DNA from: Oryzias latipes
Lineage: Eukaryota > Chordata > Actinopteri > Beloniformes > Adrianichthyidae
Reading direction: 5' to 3'
Assembly (NCBI RefSeq): GCF_002234675.1
Contig: NC_019870.2
Coordinates: forward strand, 3,740,985-3,804,984
DNA length: 64,000 bases
Shown: positions 11,901-23,900 of the stretch, in pieces
How the letters are laid out: each line of letters begins with the position of its first letter
How positions within the stretch are numbered: position 1 is the stretch's first letter
Translations under genes and position numbers: made by a program
The notes under the pieces: generated by a model
Database searches by the model: none
Told to the model about the DNA's origin: nothing
Seen by the model: the letters and a program-made list of their open reading frames with translations, nothing else

Positions 11901-14900
11901 GATGATTCGCTGTGGCGACCCCTGATGGGAAAAGCCGAAAGAGAAAGAAGACATTTCAGCTTTTAAACAAGAAAAAACTTCTCGATCTGCCAATGCAAGA
12001 TATAACTTTTTTTTTTAAATAATTGGGAATCTATTTTTGCTGTAAATTTAAAGTTGGTGCTTTATTTTTGCCAACTTAATAAAATATCCAAATGTTTTGT
12101 AGCTGCTGCATTCATGCATCTTGGGGGGGATGCGCTTCATAGAAAACAAAGGTGTTTTTTCTTCCTTTTATGTCATTTATTTTATGAACTTAAACATTGA
12201 AATAAACAAAAACAGAAAAAAAACACAAATCTAACACAATCTAAAATGATCTCAAGCCATCTACACAAAATCATAAATAATCTAAAACCATCTATACACA
12301 AGATAATAAAATGATCTAAAACCATCTATACATGATCATAATCTAAAACTATCTACACACAATCATAAATGATCTAAAACTATCTAAACAAGATCATAAA
12401 TGATCTAAAACAATCTACACACGATCATAAATGATCTAAAACCATCTATTCACAAGATCATAAATGATGTAAAACCATCTACACACGATCATAAATGATC
12501 TAAAACCATCTATTCACAAGATCATAAATGATCTAAAACAAACTTCACACGATCATAAATGATCTAACCATCTACACACAATCATAAATGATCTAAAACT
12601 ATCTACACACAATCATAAATGATCTAAAACCATCTACACACAATCATAAATGATCTAAAACTATCTACACACAATCATAAATGATCTAAACCCATCTACA
12701 CACAATCATAAAGATCTACTGCTTATTCTTCCTCATTGTCAGAAGGAAGTCCTCCATGCAGACGCTACTTTCTCAAATCCCTCCGACCAACTGTGAAGTG
12801 CAGCAACAGCACTGACTAAACACAACCCCTCCCTCGCTGGTTTCTAACCAGCAACCAGTCCTCCTCATGTGTGGAGCCAAAATTAAAGCCATGTAATGCT
12901 TCACAGGTGCTTTTAAACCTGGATTTTCATGCCGGTCAAATAAAGTTTTTTTTGACAATCCTGAAAGAGAGACACCAGAGAAAACATCTGAGTTTTACTT
13001 TGGACTGTCAAATTATACCACATGTGGTACTGAGATGGAAAACTACTGTACTTCTGGTGGAGAAATCTGAAACTGATTCCTTTTTTTTTTGGTGGATCAA
13101 AAGGTCCACATCTGCTCTGGGTGACCCACTGGGCCATTGTGGTACATCTGTGAGGAATTTCAAAAATTAAAGTGTACAGCAAAGGTGAAGCATTCCCCTC
13201 AAAAGTCAGAAATAGTTGCTGGAACTCCCTTGAGATAGACGTGGTTTGGTCCACAAATTAATAAGTGGTTTGAGAAAGAGTCAGCTCAGCTGGGTTTCCG
13301 ATGTGTGTTCAGTCATGAGACCCGTTTCCAGGAAACCTCCCTACAATCAGAGGTTAATGGTGCACACACACCCAGCCTATGGATTTCAACGAAGACTGAA
13401 GGAAATCAGAGGCGGATTAATGAGGAGTTTTACACATCCCATTAATAAAACCTGTACATAAAAGTCCAAACAAAAGCCTTTAGCTAACTTCAAACTCAAA
13501 CAATAGATCAACAACATAATGCAGGTTTGGTCAAATGTTTTGTAAGGTTCTATTCTTAGGCTCACTTCGCCTTGAGTCTGGTGTTTGAGTTCAGCTTCAA
13601 ACAATAAGGCTTTGATTCCTGTGAGCACGCTGGGAGGAGAGGGAACAGCAGATTTACAACGGCAGGAAAGAAGAATAACATATCACACACAGCATGAGCA
13701 CAGAGGAGGAGGAGGAGGAGGAGGTGAAGACTCTCATAACATGAGGTATCTGTCACCTCCGGCTTCTATAGGCCATCGCTGTCGTCGGCAGATACATTTC
13801 AAATCTTGCTTGGGAGCCTCCACTTAAAGTCTTATGGTTTCTTTTTAGAAGCTTAGCCACTTTTGTCACAACATGAAGTTGATTTTTAGACCCATCAAGG
13901 GACTTTTTCCAAACGCTTTCTGTAGAAATTTAGAGTGTACTCCCACCAGACAATCTGTACTAAGCTGTACTGGAGCACATTTGTTGACCCCATCCAGCTT
14001 TTCTGTGGCCAACACTCACATCACCCAAAACTTTCCTAGTTGAGCCTCTGTTTTACAAACCCTATACAGTAGGTAAACTCCAAGATACAGTATATTCCTG
14101 ACCTTTTATTCCCATTCGCCCTGATACTTGGGGTATATGAAAACAAGTATTTTACTTCTACAAAACGAGAGCAGGTATCGCCTTTCAAACTGTCGCTGCT
14201 CGTCTTTGAGTTTCCTTCCTATGACCAGCTCATTGGCCTTGTGGTTGTGTCGGCTCTGAGACTGGAAGGTCGTGAGTTCAAATTCAGGCCGATTCATACC
14301 CAATGCGACCCAATGGTTGGGAGATCTAAACCACCAAATGGTTCCCGAGCCCAGCTGTGTCTGCAGCTCACCGCTCCCACAGGGGATGGGTCAAATGCGG
14401 AGAAAAAATTTCACACACCTAGCTGCAGGACAGATAATGGCAACAAGCAACTCTGTTGACAACTTTAATCTTAGTCATGGTTGCAAACTGGTGCAGGGGT
14501 TTGTTCTCCTTGTGCATGAGTGGGATAATTGGTGTCTTTATATTGCCCTCAGGTGTGCATGTGTGCGGGGCCCTGCAACAGACTGCCCACTTGTTCAAGA
14601 TGTACCACGCCTTCACCAACCCAACGGTAGCTGCGATAGGCTCCAGCAGCCCTGTGACTCTGAAAGGGATCCAAGGGGGTTTTAAACATGAATGATCTAA
14701 GGAATGTTAACTTCTACCTTCACTTTTAACATGTTGTCAGTGTTGGATGTATGAACCTATTTGTTTGGTTTTTAGTTTTATGTTTTTTGACATCGGTCAG
14801 TGGCCGCCTGGAGGTCGTGCGGTGGCAGTCCAGTGACAGGCAGGTGGCAAGAAGGCAGCAGTGCAGTAACCGACTGATAGGAGGGTCTCCATGTCCACAA

Positions 14901-17900
14901 AAGTGTCTGATTGGATGATCTGGCGATTTTACAGTACCACCCGTTTGCCTCCATGCTGCTGTCCCACAGCCACCTTCCGTTTTTTTTGAAATTGCAGCAC
15001 GGGGGCTCGACGAGGGATCTTGACATGGGCCAGCGGCACAGCGATGACCAGATGTCGATCTGGTGATCCCAGCCACCATAGGTCCTGCGTTTGTATTAAG
15101 ACTCCGGCTGTGGTTTGACCCCATGGACCTTCTTTTTCTTGGGCACTGGGGCTTTGCCCTTGCTGGGTTTATTGGGACTCATGCTGTCGACAATTGACAA
15201 GATAATGACGTGTGCTCAAAATCTGAGTTGCGATTGACCAGTAGTGCAGAATGGCCCGCTTCTTGTACAACCTCGGGCTACCAGGTGGCTGGTGGTCGGT
15301 GGCTCTCCGCTGTCCGGAGACATTTTCACATTGTCCAATCAGAGCTGGTGCCGGGTGACGATCCGGCTGCCACCGCCCTGTGGCAGCCACGCTGTCACCT
15401 GATTCGGAAATGGCGTCATCCCCGCCATTACAGACTGACAGCCGCTGTCTACTTTGACCACGTCAACAGTTTTCCAAAAATCTGGCAGCTGCAGTTGTAT
15501 TTGTGACCGTAGCATAAACAAAGCCTGGAGAGGGTTACATATGAAACGAACAAACATTTCTTTATTAGATTGAGCTGATTTTACTGTTTCATCTCCATGG
15601 TTTGCTTCCTAAAACAAATGTTTTTCTCTCATGGTCTCTGCGACGTCAGAAAAGCAAAAGTTTATTTGCGACTCTCAACCTAACAGGCTGGTTTTATAGA
15701 AATGACTGTTATGAAGTGCGGTGATGGAAACCAGCCGTCAGACTTTCACACTTCACAATTACCTTCCGAACTGAGACAATAGGTGGCAGTAATTGGTCTT
15801 TGGAGGGGGGGTGAACTTACATGGAGACGTGTCCTCATAGAGAGTGTCGATGTTGTGCAGCAGCTCCAGTCTGGGTGAGGCGAAGCCTTTGCTGGGAGAT
15901 AAAGGCAGCGTTCCTGTTAAACACATGGAAACACAGGCAGCACACAAACCGCCGGGCCTGACTCATGCGCTGCAAAAGCCTCTGGGGTCTGTAAATGTGA
16001 AGCAGCTGGCTGCTGTTTGCCAGCCTGTGACCACAAAGAAAACGCACTGACCAAACGCTCAGATAACACAACTAAAATAACTCTGGCTCTGCGCAGCGCC
16101 GCCCGCGTTGGCGTTTTCCTCTGTTCGACTGTTTTCTGTAAACAAACGGAAACTGCGAACCCCGCTGCAGGCCAGGCATTGTTGCGGAGCTCAAACGGCA
16201 GCGCCCGGCGGTCAGCTGACGTGATTGTCGGCCAATCGGATCACATGGAGAAGTGAGTGGTCATTAGTGGTCCAGGTTAAGCCTTGATTTTCTGCTGCAG
16301 GCCTCAATTTGTCCTCATTCTCTGCGTCCGCACTACGTTTTCTCTCGCAGTGGAACTCTCTGACAGCTCAGACAAAGATGGAAGTTTCCAAGTCACGAAA
16401 GTTCAGCTGAGTCCGTAACTCAGTTTAGTATTTTTAAAAGAATTACTTGACCTAAATATGTGCGTCTACAGAAAAAGATTGAAACCGAGTTAGCTGATCT
16501 AATAGAGCGGGAAAGAAAAGGATGAAAGGAGAGCAGATTTGTAGAAGAACGACTGATGGAATTTCCTTTTCTCTTCCTCTCATCGCCACGGTAACAAAGG
16601 TCCTATTGAACAAGACATGGCTCCCAAAAGAAAAAGGATGCCGGAGTCAGGAAGACAGGCCACGCAGTCTGCAATAAAAAGAAAGACCATAACGGGGACA
16701 ACACTTTAACTTCCTGTTTGAAGCTGATTTAAAAACAAAAGGAACAGCCGGAAGAGTGCACAAAGTAACCACTAGGGGACTTACTGCAAAAGCAAGTTGG
16801 CCTCCATATAATCCAAAGGGTAAATGAGACTTAGTCTCATTCTAGAAAATGATTTGTCTCTTTAATTATTTATTCCGTGACAACTTTACTGGGGGTGAAA
16901 CCCTTTAATACCGAAGTTGAAATTCTTTGACTACCATTTACGTAATTAACGTAGTTCCAGCAGATACTAAAGCATGGGGAAAAGCAGCCAAAGCCATATG
17001 CAGCACTTTACAGTAGTGTTTCTGAAATCATCGTGAATTTAGCCGATTCCGACATCCGAGAAAAGCGGCTAGCTTAATGGACCAAGAGTTACGGCACGTC
17101 AAAGAGTGGTTTTGGCAGAGTTTTATGGCGGATGCTCTTCCTGACACAACCCTGTATTTTACCTGGACTGGAGACCGGCACAGGGAGACCCAGACCTGGG
17201 CCCCCTTGTAGCTACACAATTAGGCCGTAGCATGAAAGATCTTGCCCAAAGACCCACACTCGATGAAGCTTATTGAGTCCCCTGGGAAACAACGCCTGAT
17301 TTCTTGGGTGCCAGTCCTACTCCCAACCAACAAGGCCATCCAGCTGCTCATTCTGACAATCCGTTGGATTTACGTTAGTTGCGTAAATGGTTGAAAAGTT
17401 ATGGTAGTTTAGGTTTATGGTAGTACAGTAGATTGGGTGACTACAAATGTATCAAAGATGGAAAAAGCTGAAAACTCAATGTAGATCAACCCAAAACAAA
17501 CAAATCTGTGACGAGCAGCGAGCAGCCCCCAATCCTCTCACCTGATGGTGTTCCACATGTTAAACCCGTCCAGAGGCTTGGTCCCGCTAGTGCTGCCTCC
17601 CGCCAATCTGACAAGCGTGGGCAGCCAGTCGGAGATGTGCATGAGTTCGTTGTTAACGGTTCCGGGGTTTTCCAACAATGGACTGCTGACGAATCCGACC
17701 CCGCGGATGCCCCCTTCCCACAGCGCCCACTTCCTGCCCCTCAGAGGCCAGTTGCTGCCACCTGCTCTCGTCTGACCTCCGTTATCTGTACAACAGACCC
17801 CAAAAAACCAGAGCATCAGAGTCAGTAAAGACAACACGCAGACGTTAACGAGGTGTGGTAATACCGTACAAGCTAGCTATTTATTCTATGCACATTTATT

Positions 17901-20900
17901 TTATTATACGAGCATTTTTACTGTATTAACAGATAAATCTTACAATGATTTGTGATTTGGACAGATTTGTATAAAAATTTCTGTAATTCTCAAATCAGGC
18001 AGGATGAGCCAGACTTTGGACGATCCTTACATGCAGTCACAAGTTTAAAATAAAGTCTCTGTTTTCACATTTTTATCTTATTAAACCTTACATGACTACA
18101 ATTTTTCGGAAGTTTTAAAGCAAACAATCCCACCAGAGGTCGAATCTTTTTTTTAAAAATGTAAAAATTCAGAACAGTTAATAACCACAGGCTGATCAAT
18201 TCCATAGCTGCTGTTATTGTTTAACATTGACCAATCCCATCCAGGCAGGCTAATTATTCCCATCACATATCCAGGAAGTAGTCTGTTTCATTTACCCCTA
18301 ATGGCTTTGCAAGATGCTTTGGCCACTTCTAACTTCCCCCGCTGAATTTCCCGCACAGTTTACAACTAATTCTGTTCACATTTGAGATTATTTGTTTATG
18401 TCCTCCATCGGGTTTTCCAGATTATACCAGAATCCTCGGAATATGTGCGAGTTGGCAAATCATTCAGGGGATTCTGGTTGAGGAACAATGAAAGAGAGCA
18501 CCTGGTCTCTCCATCCACAGACGTCAGAACACTCACAGCATTGTTCCTTCTAATGACCCCTTTAAACACCTCTAAAAATAACCCGTTTTAGAGTTTTTAC
18601 TCGTTTCACATGTGGGAAAGCAAAGAGGCGCATGTTTAGATGGCGTGTTTGAAGCCAAACGTCTTTCTTTAATCAAAAACATGACTTTAACTGTTGTTAG
18701 AGCAGAGCCTTCAAAGGCAGAAAAACACTGCCCTCTAGAGGAAAACTGCAGTAATACAAACTAGGAGTTCTTTATTTGAAGTTCCACTCAGGTCATCTTT
18801 TGATCTATTTTCAAAGCTTCCCAGTGGGCTTTTAATTACGGTTCTGCTGTTTTTTGCTAAAAACCCTAAAATCGTCATTTTTAAAACATATTTTCTGCAG
18901 AGCTGCAGGAACTCATTAGAAATTTGCTTTTTGACTTTGGGCGGGACTGTTGGCGCGGATGTTAGCCTAGCTAATTTCCCAGCATCCCTTTGTTTACTCT
19001 ATCTCATGCTAGCGACCAGCGCCTCACAAGCCCAAGCTAACATTAGCGTAGCTAATAAAACGCCGAGCGATATCGGAGCTGTCCAGCTGCACAGTTAAGA
19101 GCCAATCGGAAGCTCACACAAAAACAAGTGGAAGCATCAGAATAGAGTGGAGCAGTGCATTTTCAAACTGCATCTTTCCGTCTGCTCCTGATTCATGATT
19201 TGAATGGAAAAAAAATACTCAGAAATTCAAATTTAAGCTAATTTTCTTAACAAATGTCCATCATGTAAAAAATGCAACAAAAACATATTAAAACCACAAA
19301 AAACACAATTCTCACGGGAGTGGGTCTTTAAAACTACTTAAAAAAATGAACAGAAATGACAGTCTGATGGATCCAGGAGAAAAACGTGGTTTGTTTCTGT
19401 CCTAAACAGCAGTTGATTTGTGTTCCCACGATTCATCGGGATGATTGGAACAGCAACGTACCGGTGGAGAACACGAGGACCGTGTTGTCCCAGAGTCCGG
19501 CCTGCCGCAGAGCCAGGCTGATGTTGCCCACCGCCTCGTCCATGGCCGACACCATGCCGGCGTACTTCCTGCGGCTGACATCTTTGATGAAACTGTAGGG
19601 GGTCACGTAGCGCTCCGGCACCTGCAAAGGCTCATGGACCGCCTGCATCGCCACGTAGAGGAACAGCGGCTGACGATGAAGAGCAGAACAAAGGAAAGAA
19701 AACATGAGATGCTGACAGAAAACAGCTGCACAAAAAAGCCATAAAATAATCTTAAATAACAGTTTTTGCTTCAGTTTTATCTCCAAACGACATCTAGTTC
19801 AATCATAATTTCTTTAAGAAAAATAGAACATAAGAGCTTAATGTACGGAAGCTACTTTCTGCCATTATGGTTAAAAAACAAAACGTTAAAAGATTAGATG
19901 TAACGCCACATGATCCAGACGTCTAAGACAAAAATGAAAGAGTATAATTTAAAAAAAACACACAAAAATTATTTGTAATTACATTAAACTCAGGAACTGC
20001 GATCATAAAAGTACAAGCATAGAATGGAGAAACCTGTTTTTATGCGTCAATAATGGGAAGTAATTATGGTAAAGCAACAGTAAATAGATTGCATTAGGAA
20101 AAAATGTTTGATTTTTATTTGTTTTGCAGTATTAAGAGCTGATAGAATTGAGTTTTTGAGATATTTGATGAATATTTTAAAACATAAAAAAATTAATTAT
20201 GGACAATTATTGTGAAAAAATGACAAGTACGGAGTTTATGAAGAGATTCTTTACAGAAATAATGACAAATGAAGTTGGACTGATTACATCCATATTGCAT
20301 TTTACTTGAATTATGAAAATTGAAGTCATTAAGATTCAGTAAATAACTTTAGATTGTTCATTAGACGTTAATCAGAGAGTGGAGACGCATTTTAAAGCCT
20401 TTATCTGTAGATATATATGTAGATATATTCATACATTTGAGTAACTTATTTATTTTTACTTGATAGATTTCTGTATTTTTAAATTTTATTGACTTCTTTT
20501 ATTAATTAAAAAAATATTTATTTTATTCTATTTTTAACTTGTGTGTAGTTTTTGGCAGACTAAACAATAACCCTCAGGATTATTAAAGTATGTCGATCCA
20601 TCCATCCATCCATCCATCCATCCATCCATCCATCCATCCATCCATCCATCTATCCATCCACCAGTACTTCATTTATTTGCATAGTTTCATAAACAAATAG
20701 GATATAAATACTTTATTTTCTGCACAGCAGCAGAAAAGCCGAAGCTCTTTGCGTCGACTCCTTTGGCTCGGCGGCGGTTTAAGGCGTCAGGGAGTCACCT
20801 GGCTGGCGTTGTGTTTGGCGATGACGCTGACGGCTCGCTGGCTGAACAGCTCGGTGGAATAAGCTCCTTTGTACGCCGTGGCGACCTCCTCGCCGTCTCT

Positions 20901-23900
20901 CAGGTCCAACGCGCAGCGGGTCAGGTTGAGGGCGGTGATGGGGTAACAGCGGGTGTGCGTGTAGTAATCCTCGCTGCCCAAATAGTAACCTGGGTTACGG
21001 GGAATCAAAGATGACACGTTTTTGCGCTGATGTAATCATCGAATCTGAAAGAAAAACATTTTTTTATAACAATAATAATAATAATGGATTTTGTTGTAGT
21101 TTAAGCACATTTTTGGCGCCACCTTAATTCTGTAAAACTATTTTAATCATGATAAACAGATTTTTCTTCTTTTATTTATAATTTATTTGCATCTCTTCAA
21201 AATAAAACTCCTAAATTGAGATTATTTTTAAAAACAAAGCATGTAAAAAATAAAAAATAAACATGCAGTGTTTTAACATTTAGTTACTGAAGTCCCCACA
21301 AATCGATTAATTTGACTTTATTAGAAAATCAAGTGTTTACTTAAACTATTGAACACTTTTAAGCAGTAAATACTTTTAAACTTTTGCAGAATTAGTCAGA
21401 TCAGTCTTATGAAAAAGAGTTCTTTTTTTGATCAAATTTACTTAATTCTATTGAAAAAAAAGGGAAGTAAATTATAATGAGGACTGAATTGTTCATGTTC
21501 ACATTTTCTCACTTCCTTTCAAACAACAAATCAAACTCAAGTTGAGAAACTTGATCTAAAATGGATTCAATGTGTCATATACTTTATATGGAAATGAAAA
21601 TATCTCCATTTATGATTACAAGTAGTTATGAAGTCATGAAAATAGCATAATTTTCTTTTCTTTTCTCTGTTTCCTAATAAATTTAGATTTTTTTTTAAAA
21701 GAAATTGCTCGAAATAAAATGAATCAATCAATTAATTTAATTCTCTAGAACTGGCTCGTAAAAATCCAATTCAAAATGGGTTTTTTTTAATCACTGAAAC
21801 TGTATAAAATGGCTCTGAAAATGGATATAAAATAGTATTTATCTATATAAAAAACTGGAATAGGCTGCTCTTTTTCTAATTATATTTGACCTTTAGGATG
21901 ACCTTATTTATAGTGTCTTATTTTGGTCCCCTAAGAATTATTTGTTTGTTTATTTATTTACGTGTTTAGTTGGTTGGAGATTGGTTGTTTTTATCCTTCT
22001 TTTTCCCCTTAAGCTGAGGTGAATTTCTCCTGTGTGAGATCCGTTAAGTTGAATTCAATTTTGCATCCATTTTATTTGAATGGACACTTTTAGAGCTCCT
22101 GTAGGCTGCAGTATGTCGTCGCCAAGAGTAGAGAAGAAATGGCTCCAAACAAACCGAAGTAGGAGTCGAATCCTCGGTGGGTGGGCAGGCAGTCCTTCTT
22201 GTACATGCCCAGGTGCCACTTGCCCACCATGTGGGTGGCGTAGCCCGCCTCCTTCAGGAGCTGGGGCAGCAGCTTCTCGTCCAGAGGGACGCAGTAGGGC
22301 TGACACGGCCAGATGATCTGGTGCTGCATGCCCGTGTGGATCTGCCGGCGCAGGAACACGAAAGCAAAGAGAATGTCAGGCAATCGCACCGCAGAAAACT
22401 CAACAGGAAGCAACGTTTTTTTTATGACTTTAGTGACCATCAGGCGGTCCGTTTTGTGGATTTTGGCGACATGTTTCTGATAAAACGACTGATATAAATA
22501 CTACGAGGAGAATAACTTGTTGCTTTTAAAGCAACGTTTAGCAACAATAACTCTTAAGGAATTGTAAAGTACTTTCTGGCCTCTCTGGACACGACTTCCT
22601 GCAGTGCTGTGATCAACTGAGCATGCTCACTGCGAGTTGTTTTTCCATGGCACGGTCACATTTCAGGAGGATCCACTCCTGGAACTGTTGGCAGCAAGGG
22701 ATGTAGTTTACTTCAAAATCATGTCTTATCTGATGAATTTGACTTAAAGTTTAAGGGATACAGAGGTGAAAAATCCACAGGATGAACTTCCTTTATTTGT
22801 CTTTTTGTGATGCTGTTCAGAACAATAAATGTTTGTGAAGTCCGTGTCACACCGTCGTCACGTACATTCTCCAAGGATGGCATTTCTATCTTTTGTGATA
22901 CATGCGTGATTTACCTAATGTCCTTCCTCGATGTGCGCTGATGTCTTTACGTTAATGGGTTGAATACTATAAAGCGTTCAACCTGTAGTTTTTTCTGTTT
23001 CTCTTTCTTTATTATAGTATCTTCTGGTATTTTTTGCCGCTTAACTCCTTCACTTTTTCAGCTATTTTAACCATTCAACTATTCAAATGTTCAGCTCTTT
23101 CAGCTTTTTCCAGAAATGACTTTTGGTTCTTCAAATCCTTGAATGTTTCAAGATATTCCAGGATTTTTGCCTTCATTGAAATACATGGGGAACCCTTGGT
23201 GCAGAAGCTCGCTGGTTTGATACCCGGCGCTGGCAACTTTGATCAGTTCGTTCTTTCTTTCTTTTTGCTAATAATTACCCTTTAAGTTTTATTTTTTATC
23301 CAGCAATATAGCATTCAACCCTGCTTCATCTTCTGGAAATGCAGCCCCTTCTTGTTCAGTTTTGAGCCGTTCAAAATTCCTGGTCGGTTGAGAAATATGT
23401 TGTAGATTTCACACAATTACTACGTAACTCCTACTCAATTGTGGGTGAACTTTGCAACATGCATACACACATTTGAGGTTATCTACGACTGTTCCACGCA
23501 TATCTAACAGACATCAGATGTGTAACTTTAATATCACGCGTACGGAGTATGAATCACTAATGAATTGCATACAAACTGCACAATAATCACACACGGTTCA
23601 TGTTTTACATTGATGTACGTGTTCTTAGCGTGGTTTATTCATTATGCATTTGTGAAAATTTCACGTAAAGACCACAGCCTTTCTTAGGGGCGGCCGTAGT
23701 GCAGCGGTAGGGCGGTCGACCCATGATCGTAAGATTGCAGATTCGATTCCCGCCTTGCACACCCATGTCGATGTGTCCTTGGGTGAGACACTGAACCCCA
23801 CCTTACCTCTGGAGGGAGGTTGGCCCCAGTGTTCGGCAGCGGAGCCGCCACCAGTGCGTGACTGTAAAGCGCTTTGGGCCTTGTGGGTAGAAAAAGCGCT

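Noticed and set aside
12224-12716. CRISPR-like array
   Set aside because: Units are contiguous with no unique spacers and the genome is eukaryotic; it is a minisatellite.
14229-14300. tRNA gene
   Set aside because: Only the B box is intact; the body matches a SINE and no cloverleaf acceptor stem is visible.
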